DNA from: Enterococcus hulanensis
GTDB lineage: Bacteria > Bacillota > Bacilli > Lactobacillales > Enterococcaceae
DNA: 45,596 nt
Direction of reading: 5' to 3'
Assembly (NCBI RefSeq): GCF_005405485.1
Contig: NZ_BJED01000028.1
Coordinates: 1-45,596, forward strand
A model generated the notes under the pieces. The model was not told the DNA's origin. It searched no databases and saw nothing but the letters and a program-made list of their open reading frames with translations. Positions 1-9,357 of the stretch are shown here, piece after piece (the stretch's first letter is position 1; each line of letters starts with the position of its first letter). Made by a program: the position numbers and the translations under genes.

Positions 1-129
1 ATTTCGATTCATTTCTCGGCTAATTGTAGAAGGGTTCCTTCGAAGTTGACGGGCAATCTCTCTTATCGTGTATCCTTCCTTTCAATAGTTATCTCGCAAT
101 TACAATTTTACAAGGAAATCATCTATGAG
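1..129 (-). pseudogene. IS30-family transposase remnant (N-terminal HTH part)
   Basis: Read on the minus strand, bases 1-75 encode a helix-turn-helix of the IS30 type, with the core IREIARQL followed by NPSTISREMNRN, which matches the family's usual STISRE signature. The frame runs off the window edge, so the rest of the gene cannot be seen. The same frame holds stop codons at 82-84 and 100-102, and no start codon precedes the HTH, so this copy is probably dead. A possible element end lies near 137-160 (a TGTTGCACTTAAAGTG stretch), but a partner repeat is outside the window. Assignment to IS30 is by motif only. Confidence 0.6.
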
Positions 130-169
130 TCTTTTTTGTGTTGCACTTAAAGTGTAAATCCGCCGATCA

Positions 170-196
170 AAAAGAGCAGCAAAACACGCTGCTCCA
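170..196 (-). terminator. Terminator of the gal operon
   Basis: Arms GAGCAGC (174-180) and GCTGCTC (188-194) pair perfectly around a 7-base loop. On the minus strand the stem is followed by a T run at 169-173. It sits just past the galR stop codon. Confidence 0.85.
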
Positions 197-198
197 AA

Positions 199-1194
<996 letters not shown>

Positions 1195-2676
1195 CTACAA
1201 AGTCTCGATAAATCGTGTGAACCCTTCTTGTCCCACAACATCACGTTTAAAAACACCAGCATCTTCCAATACGCGGGCAAAAACGGCCCCAACTGCTTTT
1301 TGAACGATCTCCGTCACATTTTCATGTGTGATTTGATTATTAGTTTTCAATTGATCCGCCCACTCAGCATGATAATCAGCAATGCTGTTGTCCTCATCCA
1401 ATAAGTATTTTTCGACCTCTTTTAATTCAGATTCCAAACGTGGAGGCAAAACAGCCAGCCCCATTACTTCAATCAAACCGATATTTTCTTTCTTGATATG
1501 CTGCACATCAGGATGCGGATGGAAAATGCCGTCAGGAAATTTCTCTGAAACATTGTTGTCGCGTAAAACAAGATCCATTTCAAAAAGATCATCTTTTCGA
1601 CGAGCAATTGGTGTGATTGTATGATGCTGTATACCATCTTCCGTTTCAGCAACGATTTGTAAATCTTTATCTGAATAAGTTTGCCATTTTTGAAAGATCA
1701 TATTCGCTGCTTCAATTAAATCTTTTTGATTTTTTCCTTGCAGCCGAATTACAGACATCGGCCATTTGACTATACCGGCTTTAATATTTGGAAAAGCTTT
1801 TAACTCAAAGGTTCGCTCCATTTCAGCTATCGCCATTGGAAATGTGTGGCGTCCGCCTTGATAGTGATCGTGAGAAAGAATCGAACCACCGACAATCGGC
1901 AAATCAGCATTTGACCCGACAAAATAATGCGGCAGAACCTCCGTGATTTTTAATAGGCGCTGAAATGTTGCTTTGGTGATTTTCATTGGGCGATGCTCTT
2001 CTGATAAAATGATGCAGTGTTCATCATAATAAGCATACGGCGAATATTGAAAGCCCCAACTTTCCCCATCAAGATTCATCCGAATAATGCGATGGTTGGT
2101 CCTTGCCGGATAATTTAATCGACCCTTGTACCCTTCATTTTCCATACACAGCATACATTCGGGATAATCTACTTTTACCGCCTGACGTTCTGCAGCGATT
2201 TGTTTCGGATCCTTCTCTGGTTTTGACAGGTTGATTGTGATCTCTAACTCACCATATTCAGTTTCAGCGGGAAAAATGATATTGCGTGAAATTTCCCGTG
2301 TTTTGATATAATCATTGTCTTTGCTTAGCTTGAAAAAATAATCCGTTGCTTGCACTGGATCTTTAGAATAATATTGAGCAAAATAGGCATTAACTACTGA
2401 TGGCGGAGGTGTCATCAAATCCATCAGCTGGGATTCTAACATATCTTTTTCTGCTTGCAGATCAGTAATTACTTTATTTTTTTCTGCCTGAATTAAAAGC
2501 AGGTCCACTAAATCTACCGCACTTTCAGTGACTCTTCGGATTTCTGCCTGTGTTAGAGAATTCTCTCCAATCATAGCGATAACTCGATTTTCTAAATACA
2601 GACGATCCATTTCCATCCAACCGCCTGATTGGATCGCTAAGGTAATAAAATCTCTGATTGTTTGACTAACTGACAC
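1195..2676 (-). CDS. galT: UDP-glucose--hexose-1-phosphate uridylyltransferase
   Basis: At 493 residues this is the long Firmicute form of GalT. It exchanges UMP between UDP-glucose and galactose-1-phosphate in the Leloir pathway, in the cytoplasm. Visible family signatures are the CMLCMENEGYKGR segment near residue 175 and the histidine-rich SHDHYQGGRH stretch near residue 268. The start is a GTG codon preceded by GGGGGAG at good spacing; an ATG overlapping this position is in another frame. It lies 11 bases after galE and 12 before galR, so the three genes are one transcript. Confidence 0.93.
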   Translation of the reverse strand: MSVSQTIRDFITLAIQSGGWMEMDRLYLENRVIAMIGENSLTQAEIRRVTESAVDLVDLLLIQAEKNKVITDLQAEKDMLESQLMDLMTPPPSVVNAYFAQYYSKDPVQATDYFFKLSKDNDYIKTREISRNIIFPAETEYGELEITINLSKPEKDPKQIAAERQAVKVDYPECMLCMENEGYKGRLNYPARTNHRIIRMNLDGESWGFQYSPYAYYDEHCIILSEEHRPMKITKATFQRLLKITEVLPHYFVGSNADLPIVGGSILSHDHYQGGRHTFPMAIAEMERTFELKAFPNIKAGIVKWPMSVIRLQGKNQKDLIEAANMIFQKWQTYSDKDLQIVAETEDGIQHHTITPIARRKDDLFEMDLVLRDNNVSEKFPDGIFHPHPDVQHIKKENIGLIEVMGLAVLPPRLESELKEVEKYLLDEDNSIADYHAEWADQLKTNNQITHENVTEIVQKAVGAVFARVLEDAGVFKRDVVGQEGFTRFIETL

Positions 2677-2687
2677 ATTTTCTCCCC

Positions 2688-3677
2688 CTAGTCTTCATAT
2701 CCATGTGGATGACTAACATGCCAGTTCCACGCTGTTTCAATGATTGCTTTAATATCCGTATATTCTGGATTCCAGCCTAACGTTTCTTTGACTTTTTCAC
2801 TGGAAGCGACTAAGCGGCTTGGATCCCCTGCACGACGCGGACCAATCTCAGCTGCAATCTCCTTACCAGTTACTTCACGAGCTGCATCTAACATTTCTTT
2901 AACGGAGTAGCCATTATTTGATCCTAGATTAAAGAAGTTGCTGGGATTTCCAGCCTTTAAATATTCTAAAGCAAGAATATGGGCAGCAGCCAAATCTTCT
3001 ACTTGTACATAATCGCGAATACATGTGCCGTCAGGTGTATCATAATCTTCACCGAAAATCGTCAAGTGATCTCTTTGTCCTAAAGCAACTTGTAAAATGA
3101 TTGGCACTAAATGCGTTTCAGGATCATGGTCTTCACCGATACTTGCATCTCTTTTTGCACCAGCAACATTAAAGTAGCGTAAAGCCACATAACGCATGCC
3201 ATAAGCATTGTCACACCACTTCATCATTTTTTCCATCATTAATTTGCTTTCACCGTAAGGATTGGTCGGATTAGTTGCAACTTCTTCTGTGATAGGCGAG
3301 ACACCAGGTTCGCCATAAGTCGCTGCTGTTGAAGAAAAGACGATATTTTTCACACCAAACTCTTCCATAACTTCTAATAAGCTTTCCATTCCGACGACAT
3401 TATTATTGAAATATTTTAAGGGCTTCTCTACTGATTCCCCAACTAATGAACTAGCTGCAAAATGCACAACTCCGTCGATAGTTTCTTTTTTGAAGACATC
3501 TGTCATAAAAGCCTTATCACGACAATCTCCTTCGTAAAATCTTGCATCTGGATGGACAGCCTTGCGATGTCCTGTTAATAAATTGTCAATCACGACTACA
3601 TCATAATTTTGAGAAACTAGTTTATCGACTGTATGAGAACCAATGTATCCTGCCCCGCCTAGAACTAAAATTGCCAT
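2688..3677 (-). CDS. galE: UDP-glucose 4-epimerase
   Basis: GalE interconverts UDP-galactose and UDP-glucose using bound NAD. I start it at the ATG at 3677, giving 329 residues, because the protein then opens with [13 protein letters not shown] (the Rossmann GxxGxxG motif at residues 7-13), as in other GalE proteins, and an AGGAG site lies just upstream. The open frame extends to 3794, but that extra part covers the promoter and looks non-coding. The catalytic YxxxK is Y141 and K145, with the partner serine/threonine in FSST (114-117). First gene of galE-galT-galR. Confidence 0.95.
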   Translation of the reverse strand: MAILVLGGAGYIGSHTVDKLVSQNYDVVVIDNLLTGHRKAVHPDARFYEGDCRDKAFMTDVFKKETIDGVVHFAASSLVGESVEKPLKYFNNNVVGMESLLEVMEEFGVKNIVFSSTAATYGEPGVSPITEEVATNPTNPYGESKLMMEKMMKWCDNAYGMRYVALRYFNVAGAKRDASIGEDHDPETHLVPIILQVALGQRDHLTIFGEDYDTPDGTCIRDYVQVEDLAAAHILALEYLKAGNPSNFFNLGSNNGYSVKEMLDAAREVTGKEIAAEIGPRRAGDPSRLVASSEKVKETLGWNPEYTDIKAIIETAWNWHVSHPHGYED

Positions 3678-3701
3678 TTGATCTACTCCTGTCATCTCTA
3701 T

Positions 3702-3741
3702 TTTATTTAGTAAACAAATTATAGTTTGTTTACTAAATAAA
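3702..3741. promoter_or_regulatory. Large palindrome over the galE promoter, candidate GalR operator
   Basis: Two 17-base arms (3702-3718 and 3725-3741) are perfect reverse complements around a 6-base centre. Their core is AGTAAACAAA / TTTGTTTACT. The palindrome covers the galE -10 box and all of the spacer, so a bound protein would block polymerase. GalR is the natural candidate, but its binding is inferred. Confidence 0.65.
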
Positions 3742-3746
3742 TGCAA
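3718..3746 (-). promoter_or_regulatory. galE promoter
   Basis: On the minus strand TTGCAT (3741-3746) is followed after exactly 17 bases by TATAAT (3718-3723). This is a near-consensus SigA promoter and would start transcription about 35 bases upstream of the galE start codon. Confidence 0.75.
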
Positions 3747-3818
3747 GACCCTTTTGCATTCATTAAACTTTTCATTTTTGAAGTTTTGCTTCATAATGAA
3801 TGTAAGACGAAGTAATTA

Positions 3819-3848
3819 GTTTACAGCTCGTAAACAAAAACATAATTT
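3819..3848 (+). promoter_or_regulatory. Promoter of the DUF3042 gene with a second palindrome
   Basis: TTTACA (3820-3825), 17 bases, then TAATTT (3843-3848) forms a modest promoter. The inverted repeat GTTTAC-AGCTC-GTAAAC (3819-3835) overlaps its -35 box. The right half, GTAAACAAA, is the same half-site as in the galE palindrome, so one regulator may bind both. Confidence 0.45.
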
Positions 3849-3888
3849 TCATTGGAAATTATGTTGCTGAGAAAGGAGTGATGAAACG

Positions 3889-4056
3889 ATGCGTAAATTT
3901 GCCTCAGGATTCGTTACTGGTACTTTAACTGCAGCAGCAGTAGTAGCTGGAGTTGTGATGGGTGTTAAGAAAAAAGTAATCGATCCTATCGAAGAAAAAG
4001 AATCAAAAATCGATGAAAATCGTAAAAAAGCTCGCAGAAAAAGAATCGCACGATAA
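3889..4056 (+). CDS. DUF3042 family microprotein
   Basis: A 55-residue protein that opens MRKFASGFVTGTLTAAA, has one hydrophobic alanine/valine-rich segment (about residues 7-26), then a charged tail with VIDPIEEKE and KKARRKRIAR. This layout matches the DUF3042 family, found widely in lactic acid bacteria and enterococci, whose function is unknown. A GGAG site lies 8-12 bases before the ATG. It is divergent from galE and ends in its own terminator. A single-pass membrane protein with a positively charged cytoplasmic tail is the simplest reading, by inference. Confidence 0.85.
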   Translation: MRKFASGFVTGTLTAAAVVAGVVMGVKKKVIDPIEEKESKIDENRKKARRKRIAR

Positions 4057-4084
4057 AAAAGAAAGCCGCTTGGCTTTCTTTTTT
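4057..4084. terminator. Bidirectional terminator between DUF3042 gene and FAD protein gene
   Basis: Perfect 11-base arms (AAAAGAAAGCC at 4057-4067 and its complement at 4072-4082) enclose a 4-base loop, with T runs on both strands. The converging genes end at 4056 and 4083, so the hairpin serves both. Confidence 0.88.
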
Positions 4085-5852
4085 ATCTATAAATTGAGTT
4101 GACGATCTGATTAGCTAAGTAAAAGACACGATCGTTGCTTTTTGGTCGTGGTGAAGCAGCATTCAGCCAATCCAATCCTTCAAGAGGTATCCCATAACAA
4201 TAGATATGTGGCAACACAGTACCATTTTTATCAATCACTTGATGCGTTTTACGAGCTACTTGGATTGCTCCTGTGGCATGCTTACTACCGTCAAACGTTA
4301 AGCTATGAGCGGATAGATAGCCTTTTCCCCGCATTTTCAACAACAGAGAATTTTTCGTCCGCTCCAGGCTAGTCGCAGGTAAACGAGCTTCAATCAAATT
4401 TTTTCCTTTAAAAGAACGGTTTGGATTCTTTTTACTATAAGCCAAAAATGATCCATTTGTTCTTTCAATCACCATTTCAGGTGCCAGAAATTCAATAACT
4501 CCCGCCTCTGCTAACGCCAATAATTGTTTTTGCCGAATCACTGGTGCCCCGATCGTTAGAAAACTATAGTTTCGATTAAACGTCCCAAAGAAATCTTCAA
4601 AATATTCTTTTGGTGTAAATTTTTCTTGATCCAGCATAAAATTAAACGGGGCCTGCAACTCTTTATACGTATCGATTGCCGCAGCGATTGCACCTGTTTG
4701 ATTCCCTAATTCAGCTTCAGCTATATCTTTTTTCAGATAATTTTGAATGAAATCAGGAAACTCTTCTGGAGAAACGTTATTCGCCGGATCTAAAAGTGCT
4801 AGCCAATCTAAACGATTCTCGGCAGAAATTTGATAGTCGTTCAAAACTTTTTCTCGGTCGTATTTGCGATAATCTTGTAAAAATTTTTCTAAATCAAGCT
4901 CTGAATGCGCCAATTTCTTCTGATAGAAAACCAGTTCAGCTTCTTTTTTTAATAAATCAAATAGTTCCTCTGCACTGCCTTGAAACTGTTCCATAAATTC
5001 TTGTGTTAAAATTTGCGGTTGAGCCTCTTCTCCAGGATTTTTCTGATTATTTGGTCGTGCATGATACGGCAGACCTCTTCCAGAACCAACAATCAAAAGC
5101 GGTTCTTTTCCAGAAGGCTCATAAACTAAGCAATTCTCTTCTTCAGAAAACTTACCACCCCATTTAGCAACAAACAACGCAATGTAATCAAAGAAGCTCA
5201 ACCCCAAACCGCGGAGAATCACAGTATCTCCCTCAACTAAATGATCCAGCTGAGTGTCAGAAGGATTCCCGGGTCCTTGATAAAAAAGCTTATGCGCTTC
5301 TGCATACTCTTGATTTTCCATTTCAGCTTTACTCAAATAATTGGCAGAGTGACCCGTCGCTAAAATGACATCATCTACTTGATAGCTTCTTGAAGCTTGA
5401 ATCAAAATGGCCGTTTCTGTCATAGTTAGATCAATGACTTTTTCTTTGATTAAATCAACAGTAACATTCTCTGGCAAAGCTCTTAACAACTCATCGAAAA
5501 ACCAACTTTGGTAAACGCCATAATAACGCCGCTGGCAATAATCATTTTTTTCAAGTTTGGTCTCCGCTGAAAAAACTTCTTCATAGTTTAAAGAAGTCAA
5601 ATATTTTGGTGCTTCCGCTCGACTCCATTCGGCTAGATTCGGACCTTCATCTTCGGAAAATAGTGTCACATGCTGCATGACAGTGTTCATAATGACTTGA
5701 TCGCTTTGATCTTCACGCCAAACATTTCCACCTGGGCCATCAGGGTCAAATAGCAAGACTTCAACTTGCTCATTTATTGGAGTTTGTTTAATTAGCCGAT
5801 CCAAGGCGATCAATCCATACGGCCCTGCTCCAATAATTGCAATTCTTTTCAT
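4083..5852 (-). CDS. FAD/NAD(P)-binding protein (NAD_binding_9 type)
   Basis: A 589-residue cytoplasmic protein that opens MKRIAIIGAGPYGLIALDRL, a dinucleotide-binding GxGxxG fold. The start at 5852 is preferred because GAGGA lies 6 bases before it, while the ATG two codons upstream has no spacing. Further features are DDVILATGHS near residue 167, the second nucleotide-binding strand of this fold, and long helical stretches in the middle. It resembles the broad FAD-NAD(P)-binding family that includes HpyO-like and amine-oxidising enzymes. Its substrate is unknown. It stands alone between terminators, so context gives no clue. Confidence 0.75.
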   Translation of the reverse strand: MKRIAIIGAGPYGLIALDRLIKQTPINEQVEVLLFDPDGPGGNVWREDQSDQVIMNTVMQHVTLFSEDEGPNLAEWSRAEAPKYLTSLNYEEVFSAETKLEKNDYCQRRYYGVYQSWFFDELLRALPENVTVDLIKEKVIDLTMTETAILIQASRSYQVDDVILATGHSANYLSKAEMENQEYAEAHKLFYQGPGNPSDTQLDHLVEGDTVILRGLGLSFFDYIALFVAKWGGKFSEEENCLVYEPSGKEPLLIVGSGRGLPYHARPNNQKNPGEEAQPQILTQEFMEQFQGSAEELFDLLKKEAELVFYQKKLAHSELDLEKFLQDYRKYDREKVLNDYQISAENRLDWLALLDPANNVSPEEFPDFIQNYLKKDIAEAELGNQTGAIAAAIDTYKELQAPFNFMLDQEKFTPKEYFEDFFGTFNRNYSFLTIGAPVIRQKQLLALAEAGVIEFLAPEMVIERTNGSFLAYSKKNPNRSFKGKNLIEARLPATSLERTKNSLLLKMRGKGYLSAHSLTFDGSKHATGAIQVARKTHQVIDKNGTVLPHIYCYGIPLEGLDWLNAASPRPKSNDRVFYLANQIVNSIYR

Positions 5853-5930
5853 ACACATTCCTCATTTTTGATAGATTCGTCTCTTTTCGTTTCTTTAAGA
5901 GTAGAGAAAAATCGTAGAATAAGCAATAAA

Positions 5931-5966
5931 AAAAAGCTTCTGATGCTCAATCCACCAGAAACTCAA
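5931..5966 (-). terminator. Terminator after the HAD phosphatase gene
   Basis: On the minus strand AGTTTCTGGTG (5953-5963) pairs with CATCAGAAGCT (5935-5945), with two wobble pairs and a 7-base loop, followed by eight T. Confidence 0.8.
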
Positions 5967-5973
5967 AAAATTA

Positions 5974-6783
5974 TTATAATACCCAGCGTTCAAAAGCTTC
6001 TTTCACACCGTCTTCTAAATTCGTTGCCACGGTATGATCAGCGGCTGACTTAACTGTTTCGCTGGCATTTCCCATTGCTACGCCAGTACCTGCAAATTCG
6101 ATCATTGATAGATCATTCTCTGCATCACCGATCGCCATTACTTCAGATTGTTGAATCCCTAGATGCTCACTCAATTCTTTCAATGCTAAGCCTTTGCTGG
6201 CGTTCGAATTTAGCACTTCAAGGAAAAACGGTGTACTACGGACAATCGTATATTTTTCGAAATACTCTGCTGGAATTTTCTTGAAGGCCTCTCCTAAAAT
6301 TTCCGGATCATCAATCATCATCATCTTAACCGGCGACACATTCGCAGCAATTTCTTCTGGAGTTCGATAGTGTAATGGCATATTAACTAAATAAGATTCT
6401 AAAATTGTATACGGACTGATATCACGATTAGCAGTATACATAGCCTTTTTATCTGCAATGTGTAAATGAACATCAAGCAAACGAGCCAAATAATCTATCT
6501 CTAAATAATCGGCTCTCGTTAAACTATGTTCTGCTACAATATCCCAAGTTTTTGTATTCAAGACTAACGCACCATTATAAGTAATGATATAATCATCTTC
6601 ATTATCTAAACCAAGAACTTCTAATTGTGCCTTAGTTCCAGATAATGGCCGACCCGTGGAAAGAACCACATATACTCCTGCTTTACGCGCCTTCTTAATA
6701 CAATCAACGACTGGTTGATTAATTTCATGATGATCATTCAACAATGTTCCATCTAAATCGATGGCAACTAACTTTATACTCAT
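5974..6783 (-). CDS. Cof-type HAD hydrolase (sugar-phosphate phosphatase family)
   Basis: A 269-residue HAD enzyme with a C2 cap. Motif I is DLDGTLL with the catalytic aspartates D9 and D11, motif II is STGRPLSG, and motif IV is GDAENDLSMI near residue 216. The family (Cof, YidA) removes phosphate from small metabolites such as sugar phosphates or flavin precursors; the substrate here cannot be told from sequence. It has a clear AGGAG site and its own terminator, so it is probably transcribed alone. The 260 bases upstream, before the rhodanese gene, are AT-rich and show nothing else. Confidence 0.9.
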   Translation of the reverse strand: MSIKLVAIDLDGTLLNDHHEINQPVVDCIKKARKAGVYVVLSTGRPLSGTKAQLEVLGLDNEDDYIITYNGALVLNTKTWDIVAEHSLTRADYLEIDYLARLLDVHLHIADKKAMYTANRDISPYTILESYLVNMPLHYRTPEEIAANVSPVKMMMIDDPEILGEAFKKIPAEYFEKYTIVRSTPFFLEVLNSNASKGLALKELSEHLGIQQSEVMAIGDAENDLSMIEFAGTGVAMGNASETVKSAADHTVATNLEDGVKEAFERWVL

Positions 6784-7007
6784 ATAATTCTCCTAATTCT
6801 TCTTTTTTTACTATCAACTAAACCTTTTGATTAGACGATAACTGAATTTTACTCATTCAATTCTAGTTTCAAATCGGCAAAGTTCTATAGCACTCTATAA
6901 AAAGTTTACAGATTTCATAATAAGCGTAATTCATTATTCCGTCAATTCTGCTAAATATTCACTCTAACTTATAAACCCACTAATACTTAATACTGAACCG
7001 AAAATAG

Positions 7008-7042
7008 AAAAAAACGGCCAGACATTTATCCAGCCGTTAAAA
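7008..7042 (-). terminator. Terminator after the rhodanese-like gene
   Basis: AACGGC (7013-7018) pairs with GCCGTT (7033-7038) around a partly paired loop. On the minus strand the stem runs into a T stretch at 7008-7014. Confidence 0.8.
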
Positions 7043-7043
7043 A

Positions 7044-7445
7044 CTAATCGATTTTTTTCTGTTTAATTTTCCCAGTCCATTCTTGCATACCGCCTTTAAG
7101 AATGAATAAGTCCGTATAGCCTTTTTTACGCAACATATTTGCTGCTCGGGCACTAACTGCCTTATTCTGATCATAAATATAAATCGGTTGGTCTTTTCGC
7201 AAAGAGCTGAATGTTTCTTTCAACATACTATAGGGGAAACTACGTGCTCCCAAAATATGTTTTGCATTGAATTCATCCCGTTCACGAACATCAATGACCT
7301 GTGCTTTACGCATCCCAGCTTGAAACTCCTCTTGAGAAATGGTTTTTGCAGAACGTCTCATCATGATCCGAACCACTAACTCATAAAGAGCATACAGAGC
7401 GATTACCGAAATTAGTACAATATTAATTTTCCACCAAATTGACAT
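7044..7445 (-). CDS. Membrane-anchored rhodanese-like domain protein, catalytic Cys absent
   Basis: A 133-residue protein with one N-terminal membrane segment (about residues 7-28) and a single rhodanese domain (about 36-128). IDVRERDEF and the closing GGMQEW are typical. The active-site loop reads YDQNKAVSAR, so the position normally held by the sulfur-carrying Cys is D92 and the usual Arg is V97. It therefore should not be a thiosulfate sulfurtransferase; a binding or scaffold role is more likely. It resembles YqhL/YibN-type proteins. It follows glcK by 26 bases and probably shares its transcript. Confidence 0.85.
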   Translation of the reverse strand: MSIWWKINIVLISVIALYALYELVVRIMMRRSAKTISQEEFQAGMRKAQVIDVRERDEFNAKHILGARSFPYSMLKETFSSLRKDQPIYIYDQNKAVSARAANMLRKKGYTDLFILKGGMQEWTGKIKQKKID

Positions 7446-7471
7446 GAATTGATTCCTCTCTTACCCTTAAT

Positions 7472-8428
7472 CTATTTAGCCAATGAAGCCGCGCCGATCA
7501 CGCCTGCTTCATTTCCTAACTCTGCTAATTTAATTTTAGTACTTTCCCGTACTTGTGGGAAAGTAAACTCTTTGAAATAGCTTTCGACACGACTGCGTAA
7601 AAACTCGCCAGCAGCAGATACGCCGCCACCTATAATAATTGTTGACGGGTTCAACGTATTTCCGATATTTCCGCAAGCTAAACCTAAATAGAAAGTTACT
7701 TTGTCAACGACCATTAATGCTAAATCATCGCCTTCACCTTCCGCTAATTCAAAAACGTCTTTACTTGTGATGTCTTCACCATTATCCAAACGTGCTTTTA
7801 GTTTTGAACCGCCCGCATATTCTTCTGCTAGTTGACGAGCCACTCGAACAATCCCCGTTGCACTAGCGACAGTTTCTAAACAACCGCGTTTGCCGCAAGT
7901 ACATTCAAAGCCATTTGGGTCGACCGTCACGTGCCCGACTTCACCGGCGCAACCAGCGATTCCATGAAGCAATTGCCCGTTCATCACGATTCCTCCGCCA
8001 ACACCCGTTCCTAAAGTCATAAAGACTACATCCGGCTCATTGTCGCCAGCACCTTTCCAGCGTTCGCCTAAAGCAGCGACATTGGCATCGTTATCGATAC
8101 TAAACTTGATCTTCGTTCCTTTTTCAATCTCGCTTTTAACTTGTTGCAATGTCGTCCAATTCAAATTATACGCTCCAATAACTGTTCCAGCTTCAATATC
8201 GACACTTCCTGGAGTTCCCATGCCGATCCCGATGAATTGTTCTGGCGTCATATTATATAGAGACAAATGGTGATTGATCGAAGTAATGATATCTGGCACA
8301 ATATGTGAACCATCGTCTAAAATATTCGTCTCAATACTCCATTTTTGTTGAATTTCACCTGCTTCAGTCAAAATAGCAAATTTCACGGTCGTCCCGCCTA
8401 AATCAATACCTAGTAATTTTTTATCCAT
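7472..8428 (-). CDS. glcK: ROK-family glucokinase
   Basis: The protein phosphorylates glucose with ATP, feeding glycolysis. Starting at 8428 gives 318 residues and an AAGGTGA ribosome site; the open frame runs nine codons further but that part lies inside the end of yqgQ. GIDLGGT (residues 7-13) is the phosphate-binding loop and CTCGKRGCLE near residue 175 is the zinc-binding ROK signature CxCGxxGCxE. It begins one base after the yqgQ stop codon, so the two are translationally coupled, as in the Bacillus yqgQ-glcK pair. Confidence 0.93.
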   Translation of the reverse strand: MDKKLLGIDLGGTTVKFAILTEAGEIQQKWSIETNILDDGSHIVPDIITSINHHLSLYNMTPEQFIGIGMGTPGSVDIEAGTVIGAYNLNWTTLQQVKSEIEKGTKIKFSIDNDANVAALGERWKGAGDNEPDVVFMTLGTGVGGGIVMNGQLLHGIAGCAGEVGHVTVDPNGFECTCGKRGCLETVASATGIVRVARQLAEEYAGGSKLKARLDNGEDITSKDVFELAEGEGDDLALMVVDKVTFYLGLACGNIGNTLNPSTIIIGGGVSAAGEFLRSRVESYFKEFTFPQVRESTKIKLAELGNEAGVIGAASLAK

Positions 8429-8429
8429 T

Positions 8430-8636
8430 CTAGTCACCTTCTCGACTTTCTTCAATGTGATGTTCCCGTTTTAAAATGTGCCATCCTTGCATATAAGTGT
8501 CTCGTTCGATCACGCGACTTTCATATAAATTTTTCAACTCAATCTGCATCAATTCGATATCATAGATCCGCTTTCCAACGTAAACATAAATACCAAACTG
8601 CTTCAGCAACTGCTGCACATCATACAAACTTTCCAT
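8430..8636 (-). CDS. yqgQ: YqgQ family protein (DUF910)
   Basis: A 68-residue protein beginning MESLYDVQQLLKQFGIYVYVG and carrying the DIELMQIELKNLYE helix, both typical of the YqgQ family. The function is unknown; a Bacillus structure shows a small helical bundle and nucleic acid binding has been suggested for the family. The ATG at 8636 is used; a TTG one codon before is also possible. It is always found next to glucokinase in Bacilli, and here the two genes are one base apart. Confidence 0.88.
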   Translation of the reverse strand: MESLYDVQQLLKQFGIYVYVGKRIYDIELMQIELKNLYESRVIERDTYMQGWHILKREHHIEESREGD

Positions 8637-8776
8637 CAAACCACATCCCTAGTATTATACAGAAAATTTTTTCTTTTTTATAGCCTAATTTTTATTTCCT
8701 AGTTTATTTTTTCAAAGCTATCTAGTCCATATTACATTTTATAGTATTGTCGCAACAGTCGCAAATTGAATAGGTC

Positions 8777-9310
8777 TTATTCGTTCAGTAAATCAACTAA
8801 TTTCAAGATCGTCTTCCAGTTACGCGCGGTTAATTCATCAGATAGTCTGTTTAATTGAGAAGTCAATTTTGAAAGTCGAATGCTTTTTTCCGTAAGATAA
8901 TAAATATTTTTTGATCTCACAACTGCTCGCTCTCCTGCATAAGATAGCTCCTGTTCTGCTATTTCTTTTCCAGAAAAATAAACGTAAAGATGTGCTATTT
9001 GAGAATCACTACTTTCTACTTCAGCAAGCTCTTCAACTGTAAATGGCAGACTTTGAACCATTGACAGCATTTCTGATTTTGTTCGGTAAATGATCGGTAC
9101 CGAAAAATCAAATTTCTTAACAAAAGCATCTGTCACTAACTTAGAGAGTTCATTTAACTCTTTGTCGCTTGTAAAAAGAAGATTCCCACTTTGAATATAA
9201 CTGCGGACATTCACGAAACCGAGTTCTGTAAAAAGTTCTCTTAACTCTTTCATCTTAACTATATTTTTCCCACCAACATTTATTCCACGAAAGAGCGCTA
9301 GATATCGCAT
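8777..9310 (-). CDS. DUF1697 family protein
   Basis: A 177-residue protein opening MRYLALFRGINVGGKN, with RSYIQSGNLLFTS at about residues 36-48. These are the two signatures of DUF1697, a family of unknown function that is common in Gram-positive and soil bacteria. The C-terminus has YYLTEKSIRLSKL and ARNWKTILKL, also usual. It has a GAGGG site before the ATG. A terminator upstream separates it from the rhomboid gene and 140 bases separate it from yqgQ, so it looks like a single-gene insertion within a conserved neighbourhood. Confidence 0.9.
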   Translation of the reverse strand: MRYLALFRGINVGGKNIVKMKELRELFTELGFVNVRSYIQSGNLLFTSDKELNELSKLVTDAFVKKFDFSVPIIYRTKSEMLSMVQSLPFTVEELAEVESSDSQIAHLYVYFSGKEIAEQELSYAGERAVVRSKNIYYLTEKSIRLSKLTSQLNRLSDELTARNWKTILKLVDLLNE

Positions 9311-9328
9311 CGTTTAAATCCCTCATTC

Positions 9329-9357
9329 CAAAAAAAGGCGGACAGTTTCGTCCGCAG
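9329..9357 (-). terminator. Terminator after the rhomboid gene
   Basis: GCGGAC (9338-9343) pairs with GTCCGC (9350-9355) around a 6-base loop, with a T run on the minus strand at 9330-9336. It begins directly after the rhomboid stop codon. Confidence 0.88.

Noticed and set aside
3678-3794. 39-codon N-terminal extension of GalE
   Set aside because: It covers the promoter and palindrome, and GalE proteins begin at the Rossmann motif. The downstream ATG has a good ribosome site.
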